A stretch of DNA of 64,000 nt. It comes from Lachnospiraceae bacterium KH1T2 (GTDB lineage Bacteria > Bacillota > Clostridia > Lachnospirales > Lachnospiraceae). A program made the translations under genes and the position numbers. Under the pieces are notes generated by a model, which was not told the DNA's origin, did not search any database, and was given only the letters and a program-made list of their open reading frames with translations. The stretch is from NCBI GenBank assembly GCA_900114405.1, contig FOSY01000001.1, positions 124,001-188,000 of the forward strand, given 5' to 3'. Below, piece after piece: positions 16,588 through 26,562 of the stretch (within the stretch, counting starts at the first letter, position 1; the number at the start of each line of letters is the position of its first letter).

Positions 16588-19048
16588 TCTTAGATACCTC
16601 CCCTTTCGAGCCGTCAACACGGATAGTATCCCCGTCATTAAATCTCTGCGTAGCATATCCAACACCCAAAACAGCCGGTATACCATACTCTCTGGCTACT
16701 ATGGCAGCATGAGAAAGTGAAGCCCCTGTATCTGCTACCACCGCTGATGCCATCTTAAAGAGCGGTGTCCACTCCGGGTCAGTATATTGGCACACCAGCA
16801 CATCACCCTGCTGCATCTTATAGAATTCCTTAGGCGAACGAATGACTTTTACCGTTCCCACGGCTTCACCCCTGCTTCCTCCAACTCCCTTAAGTACAGA
16901 GCCGGATTTACCAAACACGAGAAGTTTGCACCTTTGCCATATTTTCTCCGCAAGCGGTCTGTTAGCCTTTCGTCTATCTATCTTCTTCTGAAGCTCTGCG
17001 CTTATCACACCTTTATCTGCAGCACCTTTAAGCTCTGCATAAAACAGATAAGCCACGTTTTCTCTGAAATTTTCTGTTCCATACAGAAGTGATGAGATCC
17101 TCTTAAGCGCTTCTCTGGCATAGAAAAACGCACTTTCCCAATAGTACTGACTCTCTTCCCTCACCACATGGAAATATCTGAAATCATCTATATCCTGCTT
17201 AAGCTCTTCAAACTCACTCTCGCTGCAGACATCCTTTATCTTTCCCATAAGAGCTGCGAATTGATCCTCCTCTGGGCAGAAATTACCATTAAGCAGCGGG
17301 CGAACAATATTTAAGAGTCTGTCAGGCTCATCAATATATGACTTTGCCAGAATGCAATAACAGTTGAAGTCGGTCTTATAGCCGTTTTCTCTGAGAAAGC
17401 TTTCAAACTCCGGCTTTATCGAAGGATACTCTGCTATAAGCCTGTCATAGCTTATCCCATTCAAAATAGCATTTGTCATTTTTTCATCAGCTCTGATCTT
17501 TTTAGCGATGCTGACAATACTCTTTGAAATAACTGCTGTTCTGTAGTCAAGATTATTGTAGAAATCCTCTTCTGTAAGATTCTTATCAATCTTTGAAACT
17601 ACTTTCTTTATCTTTCCTTTGAAAAACGCACTTGGAAACAGTGCATATTTGAAACGATCGTATGAAAGAGCCGCTACATAATCGTGAATGTTGGTAAAAC
17701 TTTCAAATGCCTCTTTGAAAGTCATCTTAGAATAATCAGCATTAACAATGCTCTCCAACTCTCTCTTATGCTCAGCCATTCTTTTTGATATCACCCTCCG
17801 GCAATGAGGATAATTTTTAAGTTCTTTTACAAGTCCAGGGAATTTAAGTATCTCCCTGTGAAGTCTTTTTTTATCTTTAGGAAGGATCGTAATGCCCTCG
17901 TCATCTAACTGCGGCTGCATATAGAGCTCTATTCCGGCTTCCCTAAAGATCACTGACTTCTGCTCATTTACCGCTCCTACCATATAGTCATCAAGCGGAT
18001 AAAAAGCCTCCGGTATCTTCTCAAAAAGGAACTTCAGATTCTTTTTCATAACAGGGCTGCACTTGCATTTTTCCAGATAACTATTTATGACTTTATCATC
18101 GTCTGCCTCTTTCTCTGAAACTGTAGTTATAGCCCTTGCCTGCAATATATAAACTTTTCCTCCGGCAATTCCCCACTCTATATCCATCGGCATGCCGTAG
18201 TGCTTCTCTATCAGGCATCCCTGCATCACGAGCTTGCCAACCTCAGCACTTGTCAGGCAGTTTGCTTTTTGAAGCTCTTCGCTGACTTCGATTTCCTTTG
18301 TTCCCTTCTCATCATATATGATCTGCGTTTTTTTAGTACCGATCGAAATATTCTTTATGACGCCCGCCCTGTCACATGTATACGAATCTGCTGTAACTCT
18401 TCCGGATACTACACTCTCTCCGAGACCATATGAAGCATTTATCTGCATTTCATCATGTGAATTATTAAGCGGATTTACTGTAAAAAGGACACCTGCCTTT
18501 TCACTCTCCACCATTTCCTGTACTACAACTGCCAAAGCGACCTTGCTATGGTCATAGCCCTGATTCTCTCTATAGTACACAGCCCTTGTACCCCAAAGCG
18601 ATGCATAGCAGTTCTTTACCTGACGCAAAAGCTCTTCTGTACCTCTCACATTTAGATACGTTTCCTGCTGACCTGCAAAGCTTGCGTCAGGCAGGTCCTC
18701 TGCTGTAGCTGATGATCTGACAGCTACTCTTGCATTATCGCCTAAATCTCTATAGCTCTCCACGATCTTTTCTGCCAGTTCTTCCGGAAATGATGCTTCC
18801 TTTATTTTTTCCCTAATACTCTTAGCTGACTCTGTAAGCTTTACAAGGTCGCCTGCGGCATTCTCCAATGATTCTTCTATGAAGCTTTCAAGTCCATTGC
18901 TCTTAATAAAAGATCTGTATGCATCACTGAGAACCACAAACCCACGCGGAATCAAAAATCCCGCAGATGTCATTTCCCCAAGATTCGCGCCTTTGCCTCC
19001 TGCAGATTCGACATCTTCTTTCCTAATCTCACTAAAATCCTTTATCAT
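16580..19048 (-). CDS. PEP-synthase-like phosphotransferase (RPH-like)
   Basis: An 822-residue protein with three parts: an ATP-grasp domain (about 1-320, GGKGANLGEM at 17-26, then RSSATAEDLP), a central alpha-helical part (about 330-730) and a swivelling phosphohistidine domain ending in GASLSHAAIVARE with His780. The C-terminal PEP/pyruvate barrel of true PEP synthases is absent. This layout is that of rifampin phosphotransferase, which moves the beta-phosphate of ATP to an antibiotic. It may phosphorylate the cluster product or an intermediate for self-protection or tailoring (inference). It is the first gene of the operon, with GGGGTG before the ATG. Confidence 0.82.
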   Translation of the reverse strand: MIKDFSEIRKEDVESAGGKGANLGEMTSAGFLIPRGFVVLSDAYRSFIKSNGLESFIEESLENAAGDLVKLTESAKSIREKIKEASFPEELAEKIVESYRDLGDNARVAVRSSATAEDLPDASFAGQQETYLNVRGTEELLRQVKNCYASLWGTRAVYYRENQGYDHSKVALAVVVQEMVESEKAGVLFTVNPLNNSHDEMQINASYGLGESVVSGRVTADSYTCDRAGVIKNISIGTKKTQIIYDEKGTKEIEVSEELQKANCLTSAEVGKLVMQGCLIEKHYGMPMDIEWGIAGGKVYILQARAITTVSEKEADDDKVINSYLEKCKCSPVMKKNLKFLFEKIPEAFYPLDDYMVGAVNEQKSVIFREAGIELYMQPQLDDEGITILPKDKKRLHREILKFPGLVKELKNYPHCRRVISKRMAEHKRELESIVNADYSKMTFKEAFESFTNIHDYVAALSYDRFKYALFPSAFFKGKIKKVVSKIDKNLTEEDFYNNLDYRTAVISKSIVSIAKKIRADEKMTNAILNGISYDRLIAEYPSIKPEFESFLRENGYKTDFNCYCILAKSYIDEPDRLLNIVRPLLNGNFCPEEDQFAALMGKIKDVCSESEFEELKQDIDDFRYFHVVREESQYYWESAFFYAREALKRISSLLYGTENFRENVAYLFYAELKGAADKGVISAELQKKIDRRKANRPLAEKIWQRCKLLVFGKSGSVLKGVGGSRGEAVGTVKVIRSPKEFYKMQQGDVLVCQYTDPEWTPLFKMASAVVADTGASLSHAAIVAREYGIPAVLGVGYATQRFNDGDTIRVDGSKGEVSKIA

Positions 19049-19330
19049 TGTTTGTCACCCCTATCATTATAGTTAGCACCAACTAACAAAGTTACCACTA
19101 GCAGAGCGATTACGCAAGCCCTTTTTAATTGTATGCTATGTAATTGACAAAATTTGTCAATTACAAATCGAATTGTTTTTTATACATGATAAATAACAGA
19201 TTTCTATTGTCATATATATCATCCATGCCGATATTGTAGTAAACGACAAAGATAATTTGCCGCTTACTATTAATTTTTAAAAACCAGCATTTTTGTGGCT
19301 AATTTACAAGGCAAGCCGCAGGAGGTAACT
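19049..19330. promoter_or_regulatory. divergent control region of cluster and chemoreceptor
   Basis: This 282-nt region separates the biosynthetic operon (minus) from a chemoreceptor (plus). An inverted repeat GTTAG-N6-CTAAC spans 19072-19087 just upstream of the first cluster gene, overlapping the edge of a minus-strand TATAAT (19071-19066). A second, larger one with 11-bp arms around one base (TAATTGACAAA) spans 19141-19163. Both could bind a regulator. I cannot place a convincing -35/-10 pair on either strand. Confidence 0.45.
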
Positions 19331-21346
19331 ATGGCTAAATCAAAAAAACCAGACGTATCATTTTGGAACAGTGTCAAAACACATTTAATAGCAGTAATGA
19401 TGCTAATCTGCGCAGTTCCTTTGATAATATCATTACTTATAAGTTACAAGAGTTCCATGAAGCAGGCGCTCAATGATGCCCAGACTAAAGGATATCAGCG
19501 AGCTACGATCATTGAGAAAGAATTTTTGGCAATCTTTATCCAAAATGTCCGCATGATGGAGTCAATCTCACACAGTAAGCAGGTAAAAGAATTACTTTTA
19601 GATCCAAATCATGAAGATATCGCAGGTGTACAGGACTTCCTCATAACCCTGAATGAACACCTTGGTGACGGAAATGACATAATAGTTGAAGACGCTACAG
19701 GTCAGCAGATAGTCAGAACCTCAGGAAATCTGGTAAATGTCGCAGACCGTGAATTCTTTAAGGAAGCGCTCACCGGTAAGGAGGTCATATCTGACGTCCT
19801 TATATCAAAAGCTACCGGGCTTAAAGTAGTTGTACTGGCTATACCTATCAAGGACCTGAATGATGATAAGGTTATAGGAGTAGTTCAGAAATCCTATGAT
19901 CTCTCATTTCTTCATGAATTCCTTGCTGGAACAGCTAATGCATCTTCTGGTGAAGAATCATTTATTGTTGCAAGAAATGGCGATCTTATTGCCCATTCAA
20001 ATTATGAACTTGCTGTCGATGACGAAGTGCCTAACTATAGCGATTTAGCTTTCTTCTCTGATGGAAAAGAAAATGGCAATTACGTAACCAATTTCAATAA
20101 TACCAAATACCTGATAGGCTATCAGAGAGATGAACAGACCGGCTGGATAGTCGTATCCGCAGCTGACTATGACGTTACTATCGCATCAGCACGAAACAGC
20201 GCTGTCATGACTATCATAATCGGTGCAATCATGCTGATACTCGCTATAGCTATCTCACTTACAATGGCTAATTCCTTCACAAACCCTATGCATATGCTGA
20301 ATGAATCGATCAGTCATCTTGCAAATGGAGTATTCAGCCCTATTGATAAGTACACAAACAGGAAAGACGAATTTGGTGTGATAATCAATAACACAAATTC
20401 TGTAATAGAAAAATTAAGCGGTATAATCAACAATATAAAGTCTTCCACAACCGCTGTACATAAGTCATCTGAAGATGTTGCAGAAACTGCCAACCAGATT
20501 TCACAGACATCTGAAAGCGTATCGACTGCTGTTCAGGAAATCACCTCCGGTGCAGCACAGCAGGCAAATGAAATTCAGAGTGTTACAGAAAATGTTGCAA
20601 AGATCAGTGAAGCGAATAATAAAGTACAGCACAATACCCGAAAGCTGACATCACTTGCTACAGACATGCAGGAAATAAGTACTATATCTTCTAAGAATCT
20701 TGGTTCACTTCAGGAGAGCAGTGAAAGAATGAGTGAAAGTATTTCTCAGATTTCAGAGAAAGTCGGTGCTACAAGTGTAGCAGTCGAAAATATCAACTCC
20801 AAGGTTGAAGAGATTGCTTCAATCGCCACTCAGACTAATCTCCTTTCACTTAATGCCTCCATAGAAGCTGCACGTGCAGGAGAAGCCGGCCGCGGCTTTG
20901 CCGTAGTTGCAGAAGAGATCAGTAATCTTGCCGATAATTCAAGAAATCTTGCAAGTGCCATAAGGGCAGAAATGGATGTACTACTTTCAAAATCAAGCTC
21001 TGCCGTAGAAATGGCAGATGCTGTAAGAAATGAAAATGAACAGCAGCAAGAAATCATTTCATCTACCGTACAGAGCGTACAAGGCGTTATAGACGATGTT
21101 TCCGCAACGACTAAGCGAGTAAAGACGATAGATACAGAAGTAGACGGATGTATCGATGCAAATAATGTAGTTTCTGACGCTATGACTTCACTTTCCGCAG
21201 TCAGTGAAGAAAATGCAGCATCCGCCCAAACTACAGGTGCTGCTGTGGAAGAACTTTCCGCAACAGTCATCACACTTGCAGGCTCCGCCGATTCACTGAA
21301 AGAAATTTCAGAGAAGCTGGAGCATGACATGGAATTCTTCAAATAA
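19331..21346 (+). CDS. methyl-accepting chemotaxis protein
   Basis: A transmembrane chemoreceptor of 671 residues. One helix near residues 20-40 and a second near 295-315 frame an extracellular dCache-type sensor domain ([15 protein letters not shown] motifs). A HAMP domain and a long cytoplasmic signalling coiled coil follow; the kinase-control tip is [19 protein letters not shown]. The ATG at 19331 has AGGAGG 5 nt upstream, so the longer frame from 19295 is rejected. It is closely similar in architecture to the second receptor at 24347-26332. The ligand is unknown. A strong hairpin terminator follows. Confidence 0.93.
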   Translation: MAKSKKPDVSFWNSVKTHLIAVMMLICAVPLIISLLISYKSSMKQALNDAQTKGYQRATIIEKEFLAIFIQNVRMMESISHSKQVKELLLDPNHEDIAGVQDFLITLNEHLGDGNDIIVEDATGQQIVRTSGNLVNVADREFFKEALTGKEVISDVLISKATGLKVVVLAIPIKDLNDDKVIGVVQKSYDLSFLHEFLAGTANASSGEESFIVARNGDLIAHSNYELAVDDEVPNYSDLAFFSDGKENGNYVTNFNNTKYLIGYQRDEQTGWIVVSAADYDVTIASARNSAVMTIIIGAIMLILAIAISLTMANSFTNPMHMLNESISHLANGVFSPIDKYTNRKDEFGVIINNTNSVIEKLSGIINNIKSSTTAVHKSSEDVAETANQISQTSESVSTAVQEITSGAAQQANEIQSVTENVAKISEANNKVQHNTRKLTSLATDMQEISTISSKNLGSLQESSERMSESISQISEKVGATSVAVENINSKVEEIASIATQTNLLSLNASIEAARAGEAGRGFAVVAEEISNLADNSRNLASAIRAEMDVLLSKSSSAVEMADAVRNENEQQQEIISSTVQSVQGVIDDVSATTKRVKTIDTEVDGCIDANNVVSDAMTSLSAVSEENAASAQTTGAAVEELSATVITLAGSADSLKEISEKLEHDMEFFK

Positions 21347-21352
21347 AAATTG

Positions 21353-21387
21353 ATCGCCGGCATCTTTTACGGATGCCGGCGATTTTT
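21353..21387 (+). terminator. terminator after chemoreceptor
   Basis: A 12-bp stem (ATCGCCGGCATC and complement) around a 7-nt loop is followed by TTTTT. Confidence 0.9.
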
Positions 21388-21427
21388 GCAGATATGAATT
21401 ATTTTGGAATCAAAAATGATGGTCTTT

Positions 21428-21610
21428 TTACTTTATTTCTTCAATCTGCGCAGCATCTTCCGGCAGATTTGTCCTCGTGAAATACTCGATCTCATTTTCG
21501 TGATGGATGTATGCGCCATTTTTAATCTGAACCCGAAGATTTTCCGGAAATGACATGTAAAGCTCATATGTTTTTTTATATTCTGAATCCTGTACTCTCA
21601 CTAATTTCAT
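21428..21610 (-). CDS. small protein, perhaps a GNAT remnant
   Basis: A 60-residue reading frame with a good ribosome binding site (AGAGGAATTTCA before ATG). The first part (YELYMSFPEN) is reminiscent of the N-terminus of some GNAT acetyltransferases, which would be over 150 residues, so it may be a truncated gene. Otherwise it is unrecognised. It is charged, with no signal peptide or membrane segment. Confidence 0.45.
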   Translation of the reverse strand: MKLVRVQDSEYKKTYELYMSFPENLRVQIKNGAYIHHENEIEYFTRTNLPEDAAQIEEIK

Positions 21611-21624
21611 TGAAATTCCTCTAT

Positions 21625-21738
21625 TTAAGATTTTGCAAGTTTATTGGTATCACTTGCTTCCGATGGACTATTTTGTTCCTTTAGTTCTTCACCCTCTTTC
21701 TTTAGATTTTCCACTTCTTTCTCTAGTCCTTTTAATAT
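21625..21738 (-). pseudogene. out-of-frame coiled-coil tail
   Basis: An open frame of 37 codons without a start codon, lying just past the stop of the next gene upstream (21741) in a different frame. It encodes a strongly heptad-like, charged stretch (LEKEVENLKKEGEELKEQN) and a Ser/Asp-rich end. It reads like the lost C-terminal coiled coil of that membrane protein after a frameshift in an AT-rich run. Chance purine richness is the alternative. Confidence 0.4.
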
Positions 21739-21740
21739 GC

Positions 21741-22562
21741 TTAATTATATTTATATTCATATTTCATGGACAACTTTGTAGGATTATCACGAATATCATC
21801 TATTTTGAATAGCTTTGTTTCAATAATTTTATTAACATTATCTTTTTTCTGCACAAAATCATAATCTTCCTTACCACATGTGAGCAAATATTCATCATCT
21901 ATCTTACTAACTACATAATAATCTTCATTTTTCCTTTCATCATGTATAATGACATGTTCTGTATATTTTTTTGAATATTCGTCCATAAAATAATATATAT
22001 AAGCAGCAAAAGCCGCCAAAATAACTACCCAAAAAACAAATACTTGAATATTTTGTGTCAACTTATCTTGAACAGCATTCAACTTATCTTGAACAGCATT
22101 TGTATTTGACTGCGTATCATTATCTTTTGTGAGATTAAATACAATTACAAATAAACAATCACCAACTGCACATATTAAAATTGGAATAAAGCTATTATTC
22201 TTTTTTAACTTCACACAAATTATAATTACTACACAAACTAATACTACAAAGGCCAATATACCGATTCCTTTAGCAAAATCAATTGGCAAACACGCTAATT
22301 CATATACAGCAAATACATTAAAAATAGCCAAAATAAAAAAAAGAGCCAAATAAGCTAAAGGCCTTTGCACTCTATAAATGCTTCGCTTCTTAGACAGAAA
22401 ATAACCCGCCTGTCCAATTCCCCTATTCTTAAGAACAAAGTAAATTGCCAAGTAAAATACGATTGGCAATATAATAAAAATTTTATTTCCAAATAGTTCT
22501 ATAGATAGTTCTATAGATCGTTCTATAAATAGTTTTATTAAGTCAACAACACATTCTTTCAT
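21741..22562 (-). CDS. membrane protein of unknown function
   Basis: A 273-residue protein that I do not recognise. An amphipathic, repeat-encoded N-terminus (IERSIELSIEL) leads into about five hydrophobic helices, a short direct repeat (NAVQDKL twice), another helix and a soluble C-terminal part of about 75 residues rich in Asp/Lys/Tyr. The start at 22562 follows GAGAGGAAT. The terminal codons run into an AT-rich stretch beyond which an out-of-frame coiled coil continues. It stands alone in its region and has lower GC than its neighbours, which may indicate acquired DNA. Confidence 0.65.
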   Translation of the reverse strand: MKECVVDLIKLFIERSIELSIELFGNKIFIILPIVFYLAIYFVLKNRGIGQAGYFLSKKRSIYRVQRPLAYLALFFILAIFNVFAVYELACLPIDFAKGIGILAFVVLVCVVIIICVKLKKNNSFIPILICAVGDCLFVIVFNLTKDNDTQSNTNAVQDKLNAVQDKLTQNIQVFVFWVVILAAFAAYIYYFMDEYSKKYTEHVIIHDERKNEDYYVVSKIDDEYLLTCGKEDYDFVQKKDNVNKIIETKLFKIDDIRDNPTKLSMKYEYKYN

Positions 22563-22599
22563 TTTTAGATTCCTCTCACGCTTAATTATAATAAAATTC

Positions 22600-22632
22600 A
22601 AATCTCATCCTGTAATGCTTAACATGAGATTT
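22600..22632 (-). terminator. candidate terminator
   Basis: A 9-bp stem (AAATCTCAT and complement) with a 15-nt loop is followed on the minus strand by GAATTTTATT. It lies 110 nt after the four-helix membrane protein gene. Confidence 0.5.
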
Positions 22633-22743
22633 GCGTCAGCATGGTTGCCATATTTTATATACAAATCACTGTGCATCCTTGCTAAGCGTTTTACCTCTGT
22701 CACAGATTGTAACCTTAACTGAGATAAAACATTCTCATATGAC

Positions 22744-23256
22744 TTACCCAGCTGATACGGATGCTGACTTCGATATTGATTTTATGAAAATAACAACTAA
22801 AACTACATAATCGATCAACGGTACAAAAGAAAGTGCACCGAATATGATTGTCTTGATCAAAGAAATACGATGTGCTCTCCACATTTTATAGCAGGCTACT
22901 GCCTCCGTAATGGAAGTCGCAAAATGTGTAAATCCTATTATGATCCAGGTTACTATCGTAAATAGAAATCCCATTGGAAAGCAGAGCATGAGCATACCTC
23001 CGCCAAACAAAACCAGTATCGGATATATCTGTGGAATTTTTACCAGCATTGAGATTTTCACGGCAGTTTTTTCATCATAATCAGGCGAAATGATAAGCCT
23101 TATAAGCCCTATAATGTAAGTTACTGCTGTAAAAAGAGTCAGAATTATGCCAACTGCAATTCCTAAACTTTGCATGTCTGAATCTAATATTATTGTCAAC
23201 GTGTGTAAGATATAGAAATACAGTGCTATAGGTAAGAATAATAGATATTTTTTCAT
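22744..23256 (-). CDS. small polytopic membrane protein
   Basis: A 170-residue hydrophobic protein with four predicted transmembrane helices and a short basic tail. I do not recognise a named family with certainty. The ATG at 23256 is preceded by GGAGAG; an upstream frame start at 23268 is less well placed. It is transcribed alone, divergent from the MerR regulator, and could be its target, although no pairing evidence beyond adjacency is visible. Confidence 0.65.
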   Translation of the reverse strand: MKKYLLFLPIALYFYILHTLTIILDSDMQSLGIAVGIILTLFTAVTYIIGLIRLIISPDYDEKTAVKISMLVKIPQIYPILVLFGGGMLMLCFPMGFLFTIVTWIIIGFTHFATSITEAVACYKMWRAHRISLIKTIIFGALSFVPLIDYVVLVVIFIKSISKSASVSAG

Positions 23257-23543
23257 ACAACTCTCCATTCCGTTGGTGGTATGATGAATTATGATAAATT
23301 TCCCGCTTTAAGAATCTGTGTTGCTTAACACGCGCGTAGAAATGTTTAAACCCCAACGAAATTTAATTTTATCATAAACACACAAAAATTCGATACATTT
23401 AGCAATTTTTATTCTGTATACATTAATTACTGTTAAAAAAGCCTTTTTGCTCTAAAAAAAGTTCTGATTTACCCTCTCTCTATTTGGCTCGAATATTATA
23501 TAATTAATTTATCTATTAACGGCTTGTTTTAAGAGGATAGCGT

Positions 23544-24326
23544 ATGATCGAATCAAAGTATTCCACCAAGCAAATCTGTCAGATATTTAATATAAGCAGA
23601 GAAACTCTGCGCCATTATGAGCGTTTAGGACTGCTTAAACCACGCATAAATCCGGCTAACGGCTATAGAGAATATAACTACTGGGATATAAGCACGATTA
23701 TTGACATCCTTAAATATCGTTCTTTAGGATTTACACTTTCCACCACTAAAGATGCAATTTTTGATATGGATTTTCCAAAAATCGTAGACATTCTGGAAGA
23801 TCATACTGATCATTATAAAACCCTCATAAGACAGTATGAGCTTCTTCTTGATAAAACTACACGGGATTTTGCGTACCTTCGCGGCGCTATGGATCACATC
23901 GGTGATATTTCAGAAACTGATTTGGTAGATATGTTCTTCATCCCTTACACCACTGATCAAAACAGCGAATACTTCTCTACAATGCAGCAAGCCTTCAATA
24001 ATTCGCAGTTTTTTTCCACAGCTCTTAAAATCGACGGGCACAGTCACGCTATGGAATGCTATGGCTTGATCACCGAGAAAACCTATGCGGATTTTCTCAA
24101 GATCAACAAGGGATTTATCATAGAAAAATCTCATATTGTCAGCCAGATCATTGATGTAGTCGGCAAGACACCTATTGATGAGATCATAGTTGATGATTTT
24201 AAAGCATCAATAACCAAAATGTATTCTAAAGAATTTGATACCATATACGCTATACTTATTTCCCGTTTTTATGACACAGAAAAGAGGTATCATCAATACT
24301 TCTTTCTTTTTTCAAAGCTTGAATGA
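23544..24326 (+). CDS. MerR-family transcriptional regulator
   Basis: A 260-residue regulator. The winged helix-turn-helix occupies residues 6-75 (YSTKQICQIFNISRETLRHYE... then GYREYNYWDI), followed by a coiled coil around 85-115 that would mediate dimerisation. The C-terminal 140 residues are an unrecognised effector domain, not the BmrR-type ligand-binding fold. AGAGGATAGCGT precedes the ATG. It is divergent from the four-helix membrane protein. The end of the gene overlaps a bidirectional terminator. Confidence 0.85.
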   Translation: MIESKYSTKQICQIFNISRETLRHYERLGLLKPRINPANGYREYNYWDISTIIDILKYRSLGFTLSTTKDAIFDMDFPKIVDILEDHTDHYKTLIRQYELLLDKTTRDFAYLRGAMDHIGDISETDLVDMFFIPYTTDQNSEYFSTMQQAFNNSQFFSTALKIDGHSHAMECYGLITEKTYADFLKINKGFIIEKSHIVSQIIDVVGKTPIDEIIVDDFKASITKMYSKEFDTIYAILISRFYDTEKRYHQYFFLFSKLE

Positions 24327-24335
24327 TACCTCTTT
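24281..24335. terminator. bidirectional terminator overlapping CDS end
   Basis: The 13-nt arms AAAGAGGTATCAT (24281-24293) and its complement (24323-24335) enclose a 29-nt loop. They lie between the convergent MerR and chemoreceptor genes and include the last codons of merR. Confidence 0.6.
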
Positions 24336-24346
24336 TGCTATATTTT

Positions 24347-26332
24347 TTATTTAAAGAACTGCATTTCTTCGTTTAGTTTTTCAGCAATCTGCTTAAGATT
24401 TGAAGCTGATTCCGCAAGTGTACTTACAGTTGCAGACAATTCCTCAACAGAGGCACCTGTTGTCTCTGTTGCAGCTGCATTCTCTTCAGAAATAGCTGAA
24501 AGGGATGCCATAGCATTTGATACACTCTTGTTAGAGTTTACACATACATCTGTCTCACCTGATATCTGAGCGACGCTTTCAACTGTCTTTTCAATGTCGC
24601 TGAGCATTCCCTTTACGGCCTCTATTGTCTGCTCTAGTGCAGCCTGCTGCGACTTATTCTCTTCAATGATCTCATTTGCAGCGTTAACAGCTGATGTTGA
24701 CTCGTCAAGAAGCTTTTCCATAACTTCGTGAATTTCTTTTGCAAGTGTTTCTGAGTCATCTGCAAGTTTTCTGATCTCATCAGCAACTACCGCAAATCCC
24801 TTACCTGCATCTCCTGCTCTTGCAGCCTCGATCGATGCATTAAGTGAAAGCAGATTTGTCTGCGCTGCGATTCCTGATATTCCTTCCACTCTTGCATTTA
24901 TATCTGCTACAGCATTCTGTGTATCAGAAATCTTTTCTGCGATATCTACGATCTTATGAGTCATAACTTCGCTTGAATCATGGAAGTTTGCAAGCGACTT
25001 ACCTGATGTCTCAGATGCATTTCTCATGCGATCTGCAAGAAGGTTAAGACTATTTGCTGACCCCTGCACATTTTCAATGGCTTCTGTGATCATACCGGCA
25101 TTATTAACTGAGTTCTGAACTTCTCTTGCCTGCTCTGTAGCACCTGATGCAATATCCTGCACTGCCTCTGCTACGCTTTCTGTTGTAGAAGCTATCTGAT
25201 TAGCCATCTCTGATAATTCCTCAGAAGAAGCATTTACTGTACCGGACGACTCTTTAATGTGACCAACGATGCTCTGCAGCTTATCAACAACGGCATTTGA
25301 ATTGTTTACCATCTGCCCGAATTCATCGTCTCTCTTCGCATATTTATTTATCTTAACGAACTCACCATTCGCTAATGCTGAAAGCAATTTATTTACTTCA
25401 AGCATAGGATCTGTGAAGCTGTTAGCTATGAAAAATGAAAGTACAAGCACAACGAGTATCAATGCAAGACCAACGAATATGATCAAGCTCGCACCGTTTG
25501 CTGCTGCCTTGATAATTTCTGACTCTTTTAATGCTGCACAAACTGTAAATCCTGATAATTCATTCTTTGTATAGCACAGATATACCGGATAGCCCGGTGC
25601 TGTACTGATGTAAAATCCTGTTTTCTCACCTGATGTCATATATGGAGATGATGAAAAATTCTGCACTTCATCATCTGCTTTGATCTCAAACTGTGAATGC
25701 GCTATCATGTCACCATTCTTATCTACAAGAAATGCTTCATCTGCTTCTTCCTTAAGCAATTCATGAATATCATTAGGATCAAATGTCTTATGAACGACGC
25801 CGAGAACCTTCTTTGTTGTAGAATCAACAACCGGAACAGCGATACAGATATTTCTTGTATTTGTTACAGAACTTACAAATACATTAGAAACAAATGGTGA
25901 ACCTTTCAAAGCATTCTGAAAATAGTCTCTCTCTGCTATGCTTTTTAATTTTCCTTCATCGCTTCTAAGAACCATCATTCCTTCAGTATTAGACATAACG
26001 ATCGTATTATCATCATTGAATGATTTATTGATATCGATCATCTGCTGCTTAACTTTAGACGAATCCTTCAGTTCTCCCTTAAGAAAAGCTATTGTCTGTG
26101 GAGATGCAGCAAAACTTGTAAGAGCCGTAAGGCTGTTATTCAACATCTTATCAACTTCTGATTCTATAAATTTCGCCTGCCACTCAACAGTTTCTTTTGA
26201 TGATTTTTTAGCACTCGAAGTCGAGCTTGTATAGCTGATGATAACTGATACTGTCAATGGTATTATAGCTATCAATAACATAAGAGCTATCAACTTTACT
26301 TTCACACTGCTTTTAAGCTTAGTTAATCTCAT
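24347..26332 (-). CDS. methyl-accepting chemotaxis protein
   Basis: A 661-residue chemoreceptor with the same plan as the receptor at 19331: N-terminal helix, dCache-type sensor ([16 protein letters not shown]), second helix, HAMP, signalling coiled coil with [19 protein letters not shown] at the tip. The ligand is unknown. I chose the ATG at 26332, preceded by GAGAGG; the longer frame starting at 26383 would leave almost no leader after the promoter at 26391-26419. Confidence 0.93.
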   Translation of the reverse strand: MRLTKLKSSVKVKLIALMLLIAIIPLTVSVIISYTSSTSSAKKSSKETVEWQAKFIESEVDKMLNNSLTALTSFAASPQTIAFLKGELKDSSKVKQQMIDINKSFNDDNTIVMSNTEGMMVLRSDEGKLKSIAERDYFQNALKGSPFVSNVFVSSVTNTRNICIAVPVVDSTTKKVLGVVHKTFDPNDIHELLKEEADEAFLVDKNGDMIAHSQFEIKADDEVQNFSSSPYMTSGEKTGFYISTAPGYPVYLCYTKNELSGFTVCAALKESEIIKAAANGASLIIFVGLALILVVLVLSFFIANSFTDPMLEVNKLLSALANGEFVKINKYAKRDDEFGQMVNNSNAVVDKLQSIVGHIKESSGTVNASSEELSEMANQIASTTESVAEAVQDIASGATEQAREVQNSVNNAGMITEAIENVQGSANSLNLLADRMRNASETSGKSLANFHDSSEVMTHKIVDIAEKISDTQNAVADINARVEGISGIAAQTNLLSLNASIEAARAGDAGKGFAVVADEIRKLADDSETLAKEIHEVMEKLLDESTSAVNAANEIIEENKSQQAALEQTIEAVKGMLSDIEKTVESVAQISGETDVCVNSNKSVSNAMASLSAISEENAAATETTGASVEELSATVSTLAESASNLKQIAEKLNEEMQFFK

Positions 26333-26390
26333 TCCGCTTTTTCCTCTCAAATTCTTATCATAGTTATCTTCTCTGATGTACACACGATTT

Positions 26391-26419
26391 TATAAACCCG
26401 GTTGTTACCACCAAGTCAA
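26391..26419 (-). promoter_or_regulatory. sigma-A promoter of the chemoreceptor
   Basis: On the minus strand TTGACT (26419-26414), a 17-nt spacer and TTTATA (26396-26391). The predicted start leaves a leader of about 50 nt before the ATG at 26332. Confidence 0.6.
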
Positions 26420-26481
26420 CAAATATAATTTTAATTAAAAATGAATAACCTTAATTTAATATAAAAAAAATGTAAAAAGAA

Positions 26482-26508
26482 AAAAGGCCGTGATAAACAC
26501 GACCTTTC
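26482..26508 (-). terminator. terminator of the amino-sugar operon
   Basis: On the minus strand AAAGGTCGTG pairs imperfectly with CACGGCCTTT around a short loop, followed by a T-rich run. It lies 55 nt past nagA. Confidence 0.75.
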
Positions 26509-26562
26509 TACGCTATAGACCTGCTTGCCATTTGTGTTACCTAACCGCAGCATGGCACAATT

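Noticed and set aside
15211-16686. 491-residue version of the MATE exporter
   Set aside because: The first 33 codons lie within the dikinase gene and have no ribosome site; a TTG with GGGGAGG fits better.
16580-19048. Housekeeping PEP synthase or pyruvate phosphate dikinase
   Set aside because: The protein ends right after the phosphohistidine domain, so the PEP/pyruvate barrel is missing.
19164-19330. Sigma-28 flagellar promoter for the chemoreceptor
   Set aside because: A GCCGATAT is present at 19227-19234 but no TAAA lies about 15 nt upstream.
20830-21363. 177-codon frame on the minus strand inside the chemoreceptor
   Set aside because: It is the antisense shadow of the Ala/Ser-rich signalling domain and has no ribosome site.
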